Assembly (NCBI GenBank): GCA_002007465.1
Contig: LNAC01000031.1
Coordinates: 4,109,705-4,173,704, forward strand
Length of the DNA stretch: 64,000 nt
Direction: 5' to 3'
Source of the DNA: Ailurus styani
Lineage: Eukaryota > Chordata > Mammalia > Carnivora > Ailuridae
Shown here: positions 45,856-58,609 of the stretch, one piece after another
Layout of the letters: each line of letters begins with the position of its first letter
How positions within the stretch are numbered: the stretch's first letter is position 1
Position numbers and translations under genes: made by a program
The notes under the pieces: model-generated
Told to the model about the DNA's origin: nothing
What the model saw: the letters and a program-made list of their open reading frames with translations, nothing else
Databases searched by the model: none

Positions 45856-46061
45856 TAAAAGATTTATTTACTTATTTTAGAGAGATGAGCATATGCTGGA
45901 GGCGGGGGGAGATAAAGGGCTAGAGAGAAGGAGAGAATTTCAAGCAGACTCCACACTGAACACAGACCCCAATGCAGTGCTTGATCTCACAACCCTGAGA
46001 TCATGACCTGAGCTGAAATCAAGAGTTGGAAGCTTAACCAACTGAGACATCCAGATACCCC
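45856..46061 (-). mobile_element. CAN-type SINE (older) with duplication
   Basis: Minus-strand, diverged copy (AACTGAGACATCCAGATACC head complement). AGGAAGGAAATTTTTT at 45841-45856 recurs at 46062-46077. Confidence 0.93.
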
Positions 46062-46077
46062 AGGAAGGAAATTTTTT

Positions 46078-46531
46078 TATTGAAAGTTAATAATGTTTTC
46101 ATTATGCCCACCATATGGTTAGTGAAAAAGAGAGAACTGGCTTGAGGTTAGAATAAAGAATGATAAACAATCTCTTAAACCCTAGGCTTCCATGCCTCCT
46201 GACTTAATAGAGATGTAGTAGGAACACACCAAAATAATGGATATAAGTATTTCTCACAGTTATTCAAATTTAAGGAACTACTATTATGAGCCTGATGTGT
46301 GTATCCGAAGAACTTCTAAATGGCATAATAATGGAACATATCGAAGAGATAATTGATGCCACTTTTATAGGTCAAGAAACTAGACCACAAACCTTCCCAT
46401 TAGCTCAGTTGATTCACATTAAGCAAGTGTGGTGGACCTATTATGTGCTGGGCACTGTGCTAAGCTCTAGGGATAGAAAAATTAATAGGAATGGCACTTG
46501 CAATCTGGAATTTATAAATGCTCCACTGATT
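46078..46531. other. No gene seen; old repeat trace
   Basis: 46425-46505 (ATTATGTGCTGGGCACTGTG, CTAAGCTCTAGGGATAGAAA) matches the old TGTGCCAGGCACTG...GGGGATAC-type repeat. The 90 aa open frame over it has no domain. Confidence 0.5.
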
Positions 46532-46549
46532 ACAAATGCACATTATCTT

Positions 46550-46956
46550 TTTTTTTAATTTTTTTTAATTTTTATTATTTGCCCAAGGGGTACAGGTCTG
46601 TGAATCATCAGGCTTACATCTTTCACAGCATTCACCAAAGCACAAACCCTGCCCAATGTCCATAACCCATCCACCCTATCCCTACCCTCCCACCCCCCAG
46701 TAACCCTCAGTTTGTTTTATGAGATTAGAAGTCTCTTATGGTTTGTCTCCTTCCCCATCCCATCCTGTTTCATTATTTTTCCCTCTCTACCCCCCACAAC
46801 CCCCCACCCTGCCCCTCAAGTTCCTCATATCAGAGAGATCATATGATAATTGTCTTTCTCTGATTGACTTATTTCGCTCAGCATAATACCCTCCAGTTCC
46901 ATCCATGTCGTTGCGAATGGCAAGATTTCGTTTCTTTTGATAGCTGCATAATATTC
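46550..46956 (-). mobile_element. Young LINE-1 3' end, antisense, 18 bp duplication
   Basis: Reverse of the same L1 tail seen at 5590 and 51217: TTTGCCCAAGGGGTACAGGT, CATCAGGCTTACATCTTTCA, CCCAATGTCCATAACCCATC, GTCTCTTATGGTTTGTCTCC, and ATACCCTCCAGTTCCATCCA. ACAAATGCACATTATCTT at 46532-46549 recurs exactly at 46957-46974. 5'-truncated and non-coding. Confidence 0.97.
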
Positions 46957-46974
46957 ACAAATGCACATTATCTT

Positions 46975-48579
46975 ATAAATAATGAAAATAATAACACTGT
47001 CTGAGCTGAACAGTTATTTTATTTGGCTTCATATGTACAATAAGAGCATTTATTGAAGAAGACACAAAATAAAATAAAAATGGAAAACTGATGCTGCCAT
47101 CTGAATATCCATTAAAAACCCACACAAAAATCCCACTATCATTAATATGTAAGCTTGACAAAACAAAAAAACAAACAACTGTCCCTCCCTATAAAAAACT
47201 CCATTGAAATCTTACATGAAGGTTTTAGACAATTATCTATTTCGTCAAGTGATATATGGACATGAAGTATATGGACTCAACCCCCAGTAAGATTTCCTCA
47301 AATACATGGGTGCAACGGAACCACTCAAGCTCCAGGTGGCTTTGATTTGAATAGTAGGTCTCAAAAAGGTGAAGTTAATATTACCTGGGATTTATCTAAC
47401 TCAACTATTTCAAGTTTCATTTATTATTTTTATGAAAAAGAAAAGAAATTCAAAATTCTCTTGGGGTGTGGGAATTCACAATCCAAAGAAGAAATTCTGA
47501 ATTTCAGAGTTAAGAGGGAAAATGAGAGTATCTTGACATTTCAAAATTGCTGAAGCTCAGGAAAGAAAAAAATCTCATCATGTTATAAAGAAGTTAATAA
47601 GCAGTATTCTCTCAAGTTTTCAGCAAAATCTTTCCTCCACTTCTGGTAAGAAGCATGCAAGCTAGGGTTTGTAGCTAAAAAGAGTAGTTTCTCAAAACTT
47701 GTATTTTTGTCTTAGTGATTTTTTTTCCTAACTAAATTGAAACTGACCAATGAGATTTTGAAAGGACCCCATTATTCAACAGTAACCTATAAACATGGAC
47801 ATTCTTTTCAATCATTGAAATAGATTAAATAATTAGAAATAATGATTAATACCATTTGAATCTCTGCCAACCTAAAAGACAAAATTTTGGAGAGGGAAAA
47901 GAAAAATTAGAAAGCTTAATTGCAAAAGGAAGACAAGAAATATTCTGACTGAAAAAATGGACTACATTTACATCAGAATTATATTTATCTTTTTTTCACA
48001 ATACCACAACCATCTGGTTTAACTGGTGTGTGTTGGGGATGGGGGAGTATGGAGAAGAGGATGGAAGGATCAAAACATCTTGCTTAGTAAGAGTCTCTTC
48101 TTATGTCCTTTTGTTCCCTCCAAGGAGTGTCCCTGGGAACACTGCATTGACAGCCCATGGCTGACTGACCAGGCAGGCACAGACACATTTTCCTATCCTG
48201 GAAATCTGTGCCTCTAAGAGAACTAATAACATGATCCCATTCCACTTACACTTCAATTGAACTTACAAATGAAATTTGCAGACTAGGATGATCAATTGTA
48301 TTTCTTGGCTTGATTCAACCTCAGAGCTTCACCTCCAAAATGCTGACGATGTAAGCTTGCTGAAACTAATATGAGTCTTTCTTTAAGCAAGTTCTGTCCT
48401 GATCAAGTTGTCTTTTTTGTTTTGTTTTGTTTTCATTAAAATGAATATGAGCTCAAATACTGGGTGGAGTTAGTCCCTATGATTACTATGATTATTTATC
48501 CAAAAGAGTGAACCATGGAAGTATTTGATCTTGAGGACTCTGTTCTATTTAACAGTTATAACAGCTAGGGAAAACAACA
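46975..48579. other. No gene seen
   Basis: Unique AT-rich DNA. Open frames are at most 68 aa. Confidence 0.5.
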
Positions 48580-49104
48580 AAGACAAATATTCATTATATG
48601 CCTACCCTGTGCCATGCACTGTGATAGATATTAAGGAAACAAGCCAAATAAAACATAACTGTTCTGGGGTGCCTCAGTGGCAGAGTTAAGTGTCTGACTC
48701 TTGGTTTTACCTCAGGTCATGATCTCATGGTATTGGGATCGAGCCTGGCACTGGGCTCTGTGCTAAGCATGGAGTCTGCTTAAGACTCTTTCTCTCTCTC
48801 CCTCTGCCCCTCCCTGCAGCTTTCTCTCACACTCTCTCTCTCTCTTTCTCTCTCTGTGTGTGTCTCTCTCTCTAAAATAAATAAATAAATCTTAAAAAAA
48901 TAACTGCTCCTCCAAGGTGCACATCATTTATACAATGAACTAACATGCCAAGTACTATTCTATATGTTAAGGATATATAAGTGAACGTTATATGGTCTTT
49001 TGAAGATTATGTTCCAGGGGCATAGATAGGCAACTTTTAGAAAATCACATGGCTATTTTAGATGGTGAGAAAGAAAGTTCTATAAAATAAAATTTAAAAA
49101 ATAA
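48580..49104 (+). repeat. Ancient repeat, left part, split by SINE and L1
   Basis: ATGCCTACCCTGTGCCATGC then ATTAAGGAAACAAGCC, and after the SINE a further TGCCAAGTACTATTCTATAT and GATATATAAGTGAACG. The continuation appears after the large L1 at 55820. Family not securely named. Confidence 0.55.
48666..48897 (+). mobile_element. CAN-type SINE in ancient repeat
   Basis: GGGGTGCCTCAGTGGCAGAG head, long (CT)n/(TG) middle and AAATAAATAAATAAATC tail. Flanks CATAACTGTTC and AATAACTGCTC look like a diverged duplication. Confidence 0.9.
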
Positions 49105-50388
49105 ACTGACACTTCCAGGGAAGATGGCAGAATAGAAATACCCTAAACTCACCTCATCCAATGGATACAACTAGATAACACCCACATCAATTAAATAACC
49201 CAGAGAATGACACAAAGACAGGCAGAATAGAATCTCCACAGCTAAATGTAGAGAAGAGGACATAGTAAAGAGGGAAGGAAGGGTAGAGACATGGTTGAGA
49301 GCTAAACAAACCTGCAGAACTGTCCACAGGAAGGAGGAAAACTGAGACATGAAGAAAGAAGGGAACCTGCATGGGGAAGACAAATGCCCATAACATTTGG
49401 CTTTGAAACCAGAGAAGCTCAACAATCAGGGGGACTTAACACCTGGAACTTTAAAAATCAGCAGGTTCCACTCTGGGACAGCCAGAAGGGTGATAGGAAA
49501 TTGAGTTCTCACCCTTAAAAAGGCAGCACAACAAATAGCCCCATAGAGATACAGCATAGAAGCAGCAGTTTGAAAAATGCCTGGGATATATAGGAAGGAG
49601 ATCATTCACTGATCTCAGAGTGTGTACTTGAGGGGCAGGGATCTTTGGGAGATCCAAGAACAAAATTGCTGGAGGGCTCCATTTCCCTTCCCCATGACCC
49701 AACCTAGACACATATACCTGCAAGAACCAGTACAGAATTAGTACTTGCTACCTAACTTATTAATAGCATGCCCCATTTCTGCATTCTCCTGCAGACCTGA
49801 TACCCCCTCCAATACACGCGTGGCAGGAACCGATCCAAAATGGTGTCACAAGCCTGACAGTGTGCAAGCAGTGCCAACAGGGATCTGTCCCATTCTAAAG
49901 TGACTCCTGCACAGGGAGAGGACAAGATAACCATACACACCAATCCCACTGTATTACAGCAATGAAATGATGACAGACATCAGGTCTGACTATAGACCCT
50001 GCCCACCAGTGAAAACTTCTCAGGGGACAACGTAGGGAAGGCACCTTAATGTTTGGTGATGCCACATCTCTGGAAAATGCCTGGTATGACTCAAGACCAA
50101 TGTAACCCCAGACTGTCCCACTAACAACGTAGGAAGCAAACCCTACCCACAACAGGCAAAGAGAACCATTTCAGACAACTGATCTGAAGGCAAAAGCAGC
50201 TCAGCTATAATAGTAGGGCCCATGCAACACACAGGAGATACCTTTAAAGCACAAGATTCTGGTGAACACAAACACTGCACTACAGAGCACCATAGGACCT
50301 CTTCTTCATAAGGCCACTACCTTCAAGAACAGAAGACATAGCTGAGTTTCTTAAAACATAAATATGTAAACAGAGAGTCAGACAAAAT

Positions 50389-51150
50389 GAGGAGATAAGG
50401 GAATATGTCCCAAATGAAAGAACAGGACAAGAGACTTAAACAAAACAGAGATAAATAATGTGCCTGGTAGACAACTTAAAGTATTGGTCATAAAGATACT
50501 TATTGGACTTGAGGAAAGAGTTGAGGACATCAATGAAACTCTGAACAATGAGACAAAAAACAGCAAAAAGAACCTACCAGAGATTTAAGAAAAACCTCAA
50601 TAATTGAAATTAAAAATATACTAAAGAGAATAAATAGAACACCAGGGGAAACAGAACAGATCAGCGACCTGGAGGACAGAGTGATGGAAAGCAATCAAGC
50701 TGAACAGAAGAGAGAGAGAAAAAAAAATACAAAATGAAAATAGAGCTAGGAAACTCAGCAACAACATCAACCATAATAACAACCACATTATAGGGAATCT
50801 CACAAGGAGAAGACAGAAAAAAGGGTGTAGGAAATTTATTTGAAGAAATAATAGCTGAAAATTTCCCAAATATGGGAAAGGAAACAGAAATCCAGATCGA
50901 GGAGGCACAAAGAGCCTCCAATAAAATCAATCCAAGGAGATCCAAACAAAGACAAATAGTAATTAAAATGGCAAAAAGTAGTTATAAAGAGAAAACTTTA
51001 AAAGCAGCAAGAGAAAAGTCACATACAAGGGAAACCCCGTACGTCTCTCAGCTGATTTTTCAGCAGAAACTGAAGGCCAGAAGGCAGTGGCATGTTATAT
51101 TAAAAGTGAGGAAATAAAACAACAACAAAAAAAGAAAAACCTGCAGCCAA
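50389..51150 (+). pseudogene. L1 ORF1 (RNA-binding chaperone) remnant
   Basis: The C-terminal part is readable at 50872-51117: QRQIVIKMAKSSYKEK then LKAAREKS and LKARRQWHVILKV, matching the conserved RRM/C-terminal domain order of ORF1p (RNA-binding region and the ARREWHDI-like motif). The upstream part, about 50640-50720 (ISDLEDRVMESNQAEQ in one frame), resembles the coiled-coil. Broken by stops. In live L1s this protein coats L1 RNA (family knowledge). Confidence 0.78.
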
Positions 51151-51216
51151 AAATACTCTATCTGTAAAATAAGATAGCATAAACATAAAACATGGGTTTT
51201 TAAAAGAATGGGTTCA

Positions 51217-51563
51217 GCCATTTGCAATGACGTGGATGGAACTAGAGGGTATTATGCTAAGCAAAGTAAGTCAATCAGAGAAAGAAAATTATCATATGAT
51301 CTCTCTGATATGAGGAACTTGAGGGGCAGGGTGGGGGCTCGTGGGGGGTAGGGAGGGAAAAATAATGAAACAGGATGGGATGGGGAAGGAGACAAACCAT
51401 AAGAGACTCCAAATCTCACAAAACAAACTGAGGGTTACTGGGCGGTGGGAGGGTAGGGATAGGGTGGATGGGTTATGGACATTGGGGAGGGTTTGTGCTT
51501 TGGTGAATGCTGTGAAAGATGTAAGCCTGATGATTCACAGACCTGTACCCCTTGGGCAAAGAA

Positions 51564-51614
<51 letters not shown>

Positions 51615-51630
51615 AAGAGGTAATTAAAAA
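51217..51630 (+). mobile_element. Young LINE-1 tail with (AATA)n, 15 bp duplication
   Basis: ACGTGGATGGAACTAGAGGG, CATATGATCTCTCTGATATG, GGTTATGGACATTGG and CCTTGGGCAAAGAATAAA, then an (AAAT)n run at about 51561-51614. AAAAGAATGGGTTCA at 51202-51216 recurs at 51631-51645. Same lineage as 5590-5808 and 46550-46956. The 77 aa frame is UTR. Confidence 0.97.
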
Positions 51631-53414
51631 AAAAGAATGGGTTCAAACTTAAGCAACCATCAACTTAATATAATGGCAATAAGTATATACTTATCGATAA
51701 TTACTTTGAATGTAAATGGACAAAACACGCCAATCAAAAGACATAGGTGATGGAATGAGTAAAAAAGCAAGACTCATCTATATGCTGCCTAAAAGAGACT
51801 CATTTCAGACACAAAGACATATGCAGATTAAAAGTGAAAAGACGGAAAAGCATTTATCATGGAAATGGAAGTAAAAAGAAAGCTGAAGTAGCAATGCTTA
51901 TATCAGACAATATGATTTTAAAACAAAGACTGTAACAAGAGACAAAGAAGGATACTATATGATCATAAAGGAAAACAATTTAACAAAAAGATATAATAAT
52001 TATAAATATTTATGCAACCAACATGGGAGCAACCAAATACATAAAGCAGCTAATAACAAACATAAAGGAAATAAGTGATAGAAATACAATTATACTCTAT
52101 GTAGGAGACTTTACCACCCAGTTACATCAATTGATAGATCATCAAAACAGAAAATTAACAAGGAAACGGTGGTTTTGAATGACACATTGGACCAGATGGA
52201 CTGAACGGATATACTCAGAACATTCCATCCTAAAACAGAAGAATACACATTCTTTTAAAGTGCACATGGAACATTCTCCAGAATAGATCACATGCTAGGC
52301 CACAAACAAATCTCAACAAATTCAGTAAGATTAAAGTCATACCATGCATCTTTTCTGACCAAAACATTACCAAACCAGAAATCAACCACAAGAAAAATCT
52401 AGAAATAACACAAATACATGCTACTATACAATGAATGGTTCAAGAAGGAAATTAAAGACTAAATTTTAAAAAAAAAAGCCAGAGACAAATGAAAATGAAA
52501 ACACCACAGTCCAAAAATTTGGGGTGCAGCAAAAGCTATTCTAAAAAGGAACTTTATAGCAACACAGGTCCACCTCAAGAAACAAGAAAAATCTCAAATA
52601 AACAACATCACCTTACACCTGGAGGAGCTAGAAAAAGAAGAACAAGCAAATACCAAAGCCAATAAAAGGAAGGAAATAATAAAGATTAAAGCAGAAATAA
52701 AGAAAATAGAAACTAAACAAACAACAGAACAGATCAATGAAACCAGGAGCTGGTTCTTTGAAAAAAATCAAAAAAATTGATAAACCTTTAGCCAGATTCA
52801 TAAAAGAAGATTTCTAATTAAAAAAAGAGAGAAGACTCAAATAAGCAAAATTTAAAAAGAAAGAGGAGAAATAACAACTGACACCACAGAAATACAAAAG
52901 ATTACAAGAGAATATTATGAAAAATTGAAGGCCAGCAAATTTGACAACCTAGAAGACATGGGTAAACTCCTAGAAATATATAACCTACTAAAACTGAAAC
53001 AGTAAGAAATAGAGAATTTGAACAGGCCAACTGCCAGCAATAAAATCGATTCAGTAATAAAAAAAACTGCCAATGAACTAAAGCCCAGGACCAGAGAGCT
53101 TCAGAGGTGAATTCTACCAAGCATTTAAAGAGTTAATACCTATTCTTCTCAAACTATTTAAAAAAAAAAAAGAGGATGGAAAATGGCCAAATTCATTCTA
53201 GGAGGTTAACATTACCCTGATACCAAAACCAAATAAAAATACTACCAAAAAAAGTGAATTGCAGGCCAATATCTCTGATGAACACAGACACAAAAATCCT
53301 GCACAAAATATCAGCAAACGAAATCCAACACACATTTAAAAAGTCATTTACCAAGATCACATGAGATGTATTCCTGGGATGCAATAGTGGTTTAAAATTC
53401 ACAAGTCAATCAAT

Positions 53415-53803
53415 GTGGTATATCACATCAATGGAAGAAATGACAAAAACCATATAATCGTTTTCAATAGATGCTATAAACAAACAAACAAACAAACATT
53501 CGACAAAGTGCAACATCTACTCATGGCAAAAACCCTCAACAAAGTAGAGTTACAGGAAATGTACCTCAACATAATAAAGGCCTTATATGAAAAACCCACA
53601 GCAAACACCATATTCAATGTAGAAAAACTGACAGCTTTTCCCCTAAGGTCATTAACAGGACAAGGACGTCCACTATCACCACTTTTACTCAACACTGTAC
53701 TGGAAGTGCTAGCCATAGCAATCAGAAAACAAAAAGAAATAAAGGCACCCAAAACAGTAAGAAAGAAGTAAAACTTTCCATATTTGCAGATGACATGAAA
53801 TAA
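53415..53803 (+). pseudogene. L1 ORF2 reverse transcriptase remnant
   Basis: A 118-codon frame (53415-53771) contains [32 protein letters not shown], and [17 protein letters not shown], the conserved order around the RT palm. The catalytic F-A-D-D motif (TTT GCA GAT GAC at 53783-53794) is still visible in the next frame, with a stop at 53801. A frameshift separates the two parts. Inactive. Confidence 0.9.
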
Positions 53804-55350
53804 TAAATAGAAAATCCTAAAGATTCCACCAAAAAACTACTCAAACTGATAAATGAATTCAATAAAGTCACAAGATAAAAGACTAATATTTAGAAATCTA
53901 TTGTATTTCTATACACTAATAAAGAAGTAGCAGAAAGATAAATTAAGAAAACAGTCCCAATTACGATTACACCCAAAATAATAAAATACATAGCAATAAA
54001 CTTATCCAAGGAGATGAAAGACTGAAAACTATAAAACATTGATGAAAGAAATTCAAGATGACACAAATAAATGGAAAGATGTACTGTGCTCATGGATTGA
54101 GAACCAATATTATTAAAATGTCCATGCTATCCAAAGCCATCTACAGATTTAAGGCGATCTCTATTAAAATACTAACGGCATTTTTCACAGAACTAAAATA
54201 ATCCTAACATTTGTATGGAACCACACACACACACACACAAATCCAAATAGCCAAAGCAATCTTGAGAAAGAAGAACAAAGCTGGAGGTATTATGCTCCCA
54301 TATTTTAAGGTATACTACAAAGCTATAGCAATCAAAACAGTATGGTACTGGCAAAAAATAGACACATAGACCAACAGAACAGTATAGAGAGCTCAGAAAT
54401 AAACTCACGATTATATGGTCAATTAATCTTCAACAAAGGAAGTAAGGATATGCAATGGGAAAAAGAGTCTCTTTAACAAATAGTGTTGGGAAAACTGACA
54501 GCTATGTGCAAAAGAATAAAACTGGACCACTTTCTTACACCATACACAAAAATTAACTCAAAGTGGATTAAGAATCTGAATGTGAGACCTAAAACCAAAA
54601 AAGTCCTAGAAGAGAGCACAGGCAGTTATTTTGCAACATTAGCTGTAGCAGCATTTTTATAGATACGTCTCCTAAAGGCAAGGAAAACAAAAGCCAAAAT
54701 AAACTATTGGGTCTACATCAATATAAAAAGCTGTGCACAATGAAGGAAATCATCAACAAAATGACAAGGCAACCTAGTGAATGAGAGAATAAATTTGCAA
54801 ATGATAAATGTGATAAGGGGTTAATATTCAAAATATGTAAGGAACTTTTATAACTCAATACCAAAAAACCCCCAAATAATCCTATTAAAAATGGGAAGAA
54901 GACCTGAATAGACATTTTTCCATAGAAAATATACAGATGGCCAACAGACATAGGAAAAGATGCTTAACATCACTTGTCATCAGGGAAGTGCAAATCAAAA
55001 CTATAATGAGATATCATCTTACACCTCAGAATGGCTAGAATAAAAAAAATAAGAAATGATAAGTATTGGCAAGGATTTGGAGAAAAAGGATCCCTTATGC
55101 ATTATTACTGGGAATGCTACACTGTTAGTGTAGTCACTGTGGAAAACAGTACGGAGGTTCCTCAAAAACTTAAAAATAGAATTACCATATGATCTAGTAA
55201 TTCTCCCAAAGAATATTTACTCAAAGAAAATGAAAACACTAATTTGAAAATATATATGCACCCCTATGTTTAATGCAGCATTATTTATAATAGCCAAGAC
55301 ATAGAAAGAACCTAAGTGTCCCATCCATTAATGAACGGATAAAGAAGATG

Positions 55351-55352
<2 letters not shown>

Positions 55353-55414
<62 letters not shown>
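55353..55414. repeat. (AT)n microsatellite in L1
   Basis: 62 bp pure AT run, just after AAGAAGATGTC and before CAGCCATTAAAAAAAG, at the L1 site that normally reads GATGTGGTATATATATA. Expanded from that seed. Confidence 0.97.
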
Positions 55415-55417
<3 letters not shown>

Positions 55418-55819
55418 CCATTAAAAAAAGAATGAAATCTTGTCATTTGTAACAACACAGATGGATCTAAACAGTAAAATGCTAAGGGAAATAAGTCAGT
55501 CAGAGAAAGATAAATACCATATGATTTACCTCATATTTGTAATTTAAGAAAAAAAAAAACAGACTCTTAAGTATATAGAACAAGATGATGGTTATCAGAT
55601 AGGAGATGAGTGGGGGGTTGGGGGAAGGATGGGTGAAACCGGTTAAGGGGATTAAGAGTACACTTAATATGATGAGCATTGAGTAATGTATAGAACAGTT
55701 GAATCATTATTTTGTACACCTGAAACTAATACTGTCTGTTAACTATACTGGATGTATAGTTATAATGGAATTAAATTTAAAATTTAATTAAAATTTAAAA
55801 ATTAAATTAAAAAAAAGCT

Positions 55820-56340
55820 GAGAAATGGGTAGGAACGGCCAATGGTAAGAGGGTCTTTACATTGTAAATGCAGTGGTCAGGGAAAGTCTCACTACTTAGG
55901 CGATATTTGAGCAAAATCCTAAGATGAGAGAATGAGCTAAAGCAGGAGAAAAGTAATCAAGTTAGAAGGAAGAGCAAGTAAAGAATGCTTGGAGCTGGAT
56001 TATGCCTGACATTAAAAGCTCAGCAATGAGGCCAGAGTAGCAAGGAGGGAAAGAGTAATAGGAGATGATGTCACAAAGGCATTAGGCACCAGATCATCGT
56101 GAACCTTCCTAAACATGGTAAAGATTTTGTCCTTAACTCAGAGTGAATTGGAAAGCCACTCGAAGGTTTTGACCAGACAAGTGACTTGAACTGACTTATA
56201 AATGTTTCAGAAGATATATATATGAATATATCTGTTTTGATTGGCAAGAAGTCCACTTTGGTATTCCAGGGAAGAGATGGTGGAAAATGGACCAAGGCAG
56301 TAGCAGGAGAAGTAGCAAGAGAGAATAAGGGCTTAGATAT
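55820..56340 (+). repeat. Ancient repeat, right part
   Basis: GCAGTGGTCAGGGAAAGTCT, GGCGATATTTGAGCAAAATC, GGAGATGATGTCACAAAGGC, GATCATCGTGAACCTTCC, GAAAGCCACTCGAAGGTTTT and GTATTCCAGGGAAGAGATGG are clear and in order; continues the repeat at 48580-49104. Possibly an old LINE family; name uncertain. Confidence 0.6.
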
Positions 56341-57181
56341 ATCAGTTAGAGTTATCTGATTATACTCAAGAAAAAAGGAAAAGAAAATTAAACAGAATAT
56401 TGAGGAATCTCATGAAATCAAGAGGGAGCCCAGGGAAATCAGACTTGGGAACAGGATAGGAACAAAACAAGGAAGCACCTGACCATCTGAGCAATATCCC
56501 TGGAATGCCTGAGCTTCTGTTCTGAGAACTGTTACTTCTGACTTTGTACTACTCTGCTCAGGATTCAGATAACCAAAAGAGTCCATTTTTCCAAGTTGAG
56601 TCACATGTCTATACCCAGCAGTAAGATTAAGAACCAAAGGCTTCTCTAATGGGAATCGAAGGTGGCTTGATTTACCCCCCTTCAGACCCCTGGGACTGCA
56701 ATAGATGGGAAAGAGATAACACCACAGAAGAAAATCAGGATGCTATTAGGAAGAAAGGATGAATATCTATGAAGCAATTTATGTCTAGTGGAAAAAGGCA
56801 GAATTCTAAACAAAATGTATCTTAGAATAAATGTGGTCTTAGAAATTCACCCAAATGTTTCAGTAAAGAGGTACTGGTGTATGATTGTTATTTTACCTCT
56901 ACTTAGATATAAATATAATTCTGTAGGTAGTCAGTCACTAGACTATAGTGGAGATTAGTTTGTTTTGCTGTCAAGTGGTCACGCTAACAAAGTGTTTGCT
57001 TAAAAGGCCCTAAATATCAGATAAACCATTTTGAAAAATGTTTAATTTTCTTTTTAAACCTACATAATTCATAACACATACACATCTTCCCCTCACAGAA
57101 CTCCAAGGAAGTATACCTGAATCGGTATATTTAAATTTGAGTTATTTGGATAACCTTGTGAAGTATTGACTATAAACAGCT
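56341..57181. other. No gene seen
   Basis: Unique sequence between the ancient repeat and the hairpin. The 75 aa minus-strand frame at 56410-56637 has no domain. Confidence 0.5.
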
Positions 57182-57391
57182 GAATAAAGGTCCAAATATA
57201 TCCTCTTAAAACACTCTTTTCACTCTCTATAGCTCCTTTCCTTTGAACAGGAAATAGACATGGGAAAGCATGATAAAGAGTCATTCATTCTCTTATCATG
57301 CTTTCCCATGTCTATTTCCTGTTCAAATGATAGGAACTATTAAGAGACAGCGAAAAGAATGATTTAAGAGGATATATTTGGACCTTTATTC
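57182..57391. repeat. Long imperfect inverted repeat (hairpin)
   Basis: Left arm 57182-57279 and right arm 57291-57391 are reverse complements around an 11 nt spacer (57280-57290). The outer 27 bp (57182-57208 with 57365-57391) pair perfectly. The inner ~37 bp (57243-57279 with 57291-57327) pair with one 1-nt gap. The middle ~33 bp is diverged. No terminal repeats or flanking duplication typical of a MITE were found. Either strand, if transcribed, would fold into a ~100 bp stem. Confidence 0.93.
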
Positions 57392-58609
57392 TGAGCATGT
57401 AAATCCTGCAGATCCTATTTCCAGGGAATAAGCTGGTAATATGAGCCTTCAGATGTTCCAAGGGATAGCTGATGCTCCAATCTAATCAATTTTGTCAAAT
57501 CTGAATGCAAGATCCAGAGACACCAGATCTCCCAATTTTTCAAAAACAGCTGGGATCCCAGATGTGAAACCTCTAAATTTTAAGTGCTGAAAACTCGGGG
57601 GGGGGGGTTGTTTATTTGTCTGTTTGGTTTTTAACAGTGCTGGAAACTGTTGTCTTTTGTTTCAGTTTTTGAACACTAAAAATGACCTCTGCTCTCCATT
57701 CCAGACACCTTCAAGGTATGATCAGACCTCAACAGAGGCGATCAGATGCCTTGACTTCTTTTTACTGTTTTCAATAACAACAACACGACACTTATCTTCC
57801 TTTCATGGAAATCAGATGACGTCTATAGCATGTGATTCCCTGAAAATTCCCTTCATACTTCAAATGCAACCAAAATGATTAGTGATTTTAGAACAATTTC
57901 AAAATGACCTTTTCCAGTGAAGATATGGACATGCCCTGGCTTGCTGCTTCCTGTGGCAATGTCAGAACGACAAAAGGAGAGTTCTGGAACTGCTTAGGGT
58001 GAGACAGCCTTGGTGACTAGTGCAGTTGCTGAGGGACGCAGGAATTCATCTAGAAGAGGAACTCAAGCAACAAAGCAACTGAATGTAAGCAAAAACCATG
58101 CTAAAATAGTACAACAGGAAAAAAAAAAAAGCCACAATAGAAAGAAGGCCCTTCCCAATTCCTCCATCCCAACTTTCTTCCTCAGCCTATCTCCCTAGTT
58201 TTTTGAGATGCATGGATTGATTTTTTTATGTCAACTGAGCACTATGTAAACATCAGGCCACATGCAAGACACAATGGGGTGGGGGAACACACCAAACATG
58301 TGAATTTTCAAAAGAAATTACTTGAGAAGAAATTTTTATGAAACGTGCTGTAGAGAATGGAGATTTATGGAGATTTATGTAAATATTTTTAAAGGTATTT
58401 ATAAGTGACCTAATCCAGACAACTAGGCTTCCTTTTACATTTTTTTCCTTAGAACAGTGGAAGCTTTATTCATAAGCTCCACGTGAAAGAAACATCCTTT
58501 TCCAACTCAGGGTTAAGGATCTGTAGAATCATTTCCTTTCTCCAAGGCAAACTTGGCACACGACTTACCCACTTAATTCAGGTGAGTGGCAAAACATAAT
58601 CATGATAGG
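57392..58609. other. No gene seen; G-run at 57597
   Basis: Includes a run of Gs at about 57597-57607 followed by a (GTTT)-like stretch. The 84 aa frame at 57624-57878 shows no domain. Confidence 0.5.

Larger units (their letters stand above)
49105..55815 (+). mobile_element. Nearly full-length, inactive LINE-1
   Basis: Begins CACTTCCAGGGAAGATGGCA at about 49110 (5' UTR), then ORF1 (about 50390-51150), ORF2 (about 51690-55300) and 3' UTR ending GATGTATAGTTATAATGGAA and A-rich at about 55815. EN signature: TTACTTTGAATGTAAATGGA, GGAACATTCTCCAGAATAGA. RT: see the separate entry. Late ORF2: ATCATCTTACACCTCAGAAT. About 6.3 kb without the younger insert at 51217-51630. Multiple stops and frameshifts. 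It splits an older repeat (48580-49104 / 55820-56340), so that repeat is older. Confidence 0.9.

Noticed and set aside
53415..53803. Functional reverse transcriptase gene
   Set aside because: The readable pieces are in different frames and a stop follows the FADD motif; this is a dead L1 ORF2.
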